Of a stretch of DNA of 64,000 bases, positions 63,276-64,000 are shown piece after piece. Numbering within the stretch: position 1 is the first letter of the stretch; every line of letters starts with the position of its first letter. The translations under genes and the position numbers were made by a program. Source of the DNA: Sipunculus nudus (lineage: Eukaryota > Annelida > Sipuncula > Golfingiida > Sipunculidae); contig CM049315.1 in assembly GCA_026874595.1 (NCBI GenBank), positions 35,792,164 to 35,856,163 of the forward strand. The letters are read 5' to 3'. Under the pieces are notes generated by a model. The model saw only the letters and a list, made by a program, of their open reading frames with translations, searched no databases and was not told the DNA's origin.

Positions 63276-64000
63276 CTGTTGCCAAATCTGAAACAGTTGG
63301 CAGTTTCTCAACCTATTCAAGAAACAAATACAATCTTTGCCTGTTATGTAACTCTGCTAAAATTTATCCAACACAAACCATTTGAAAAAACTTGAGAAGG
63401 CTCGCCTCTGGGATCATTTCTGAAAAATATTGAACAATTTGGCTAGACTCTTTACAAGAAGAAGAAGTTTTTATCAGCTTTTTCCCTGTAAAATCTAAGT
63501 AAATGCAGATAGCAAAAATAAGCTGAATCCATCAACATTTGATATGTGTCTGATATTTGCATAAAATTTGGGGATGGTAGCTCCTGCTATTCCTGAGAAA
63601 TTATGAATAGTGTACAGATGATATGTAATATCATAAATCTACATTTTTTAAAAGCTTTTAAAAAACATTCTTGTCAATATTTTCCATAGATATTCTGAAA
63701 TCTTAATGTCTAGAGGCATGATGTAATGGATGCTGATAAACTGGTGCTATGCTAGATGTATCTGCTTCACACAGCTAACATATATGGTAAAATGATTCAG
63801 CCAAAATTCATTTTTTGGAACAATAAAAAACTATTATTATAAGAATAATTCAGGGAATTATTCTTGCAAAATATTAAACAAACTGGCCTCAGTATCATCA
63901 GTCGAAAAACGTTTTGTAGGTTTATAACTCATATGGGAAAATACAGCAAAATGGTAAAGTTCAGCTTCCCATAACTCAGCCAAACATCATTGAACCAAAA
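63276..64000. other. Non-coding right end of the window
   Basis: No gene or repeat recognised. Confidence 0.35.

Overview
The window reads as nuclear DNA of an invertebrate animal, most probably a lophotrochozoan and perhaps a bivalve mollusc. The evidence is AT-rich DNA full of (AT)n, (GT)n and (CT)n microsatellites, intron-containing genes with GT/AG junctions, secreted lectins combining an apple/PAN-like domain with a C-type lectin domain, and many decayed transposons. The species call is an inference. Four host genes can be supported; most of the rest is repeat-derived.

Left part (1-14 kb): a decayed Ty3/gypsy-type LTR element (about 0.85-3.5 kb), then two tandem paralogous lectin genes on the minus strand (4162-6045 and 8319-13863). 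Each has four exons: signal peptide, apple/PAN-like domain, and two halves of a C-type lectin domain. All introns are phase 1. The second gene has a 4.1 kb intron 2 (0.57 kb in the first) that contains a dispersed tandem-repeat family and a TTAA-flanked MITE.

Middle (14-33 kb): no convincing gene. It holds a 1.1 kb tandem duplication (15.8-17.9 kb), a ~155 bp tandem repeat (18.2-19.0 kb), two large terminal-inverted-repeat structures (22.1-25.0 kb and 27.9-29.7 kb), a 108 bp AT-cored palindrome, transposon ends and minisatellites.

Right part (33-64 kb): a complete three-exon SLC10-type sodium/bile-acid-cotransporter-like gene with a glycosylated N-terminal ectodomain (33744-36815). After it come a 651 bp MITE with a perfect 8 bp target-site duplication, an inverted copy of the dispersed repeat family, pogo/Tigger-like ends, a 5'-truncated LINE with several stops and frameshifts between 44 bp direct repeats (47.0-49.9 kb), and an intronless-CDS immunoglobulin-domain membrane protein (55082-55756).

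The most striking object is at 57742-62106. It is a 4,365 bp inverted-repeat element flanked by the perfect 8 bp duplication ACATTTTC. Its long arms enclose about 25 monomers of ~118 bp, organised into a higher-order repeat of eight monomers (~937 bp) present twice. Each monomer carries three copies of a GTGGTCAC box in alternating orientation. I could not assign it to a known superfamily from sequence alone.

The host genes are not an operon. The lectin pair probably belongs to secreted recognition or immunity functions, the transporter and the Ig protein to the plasma membrane.
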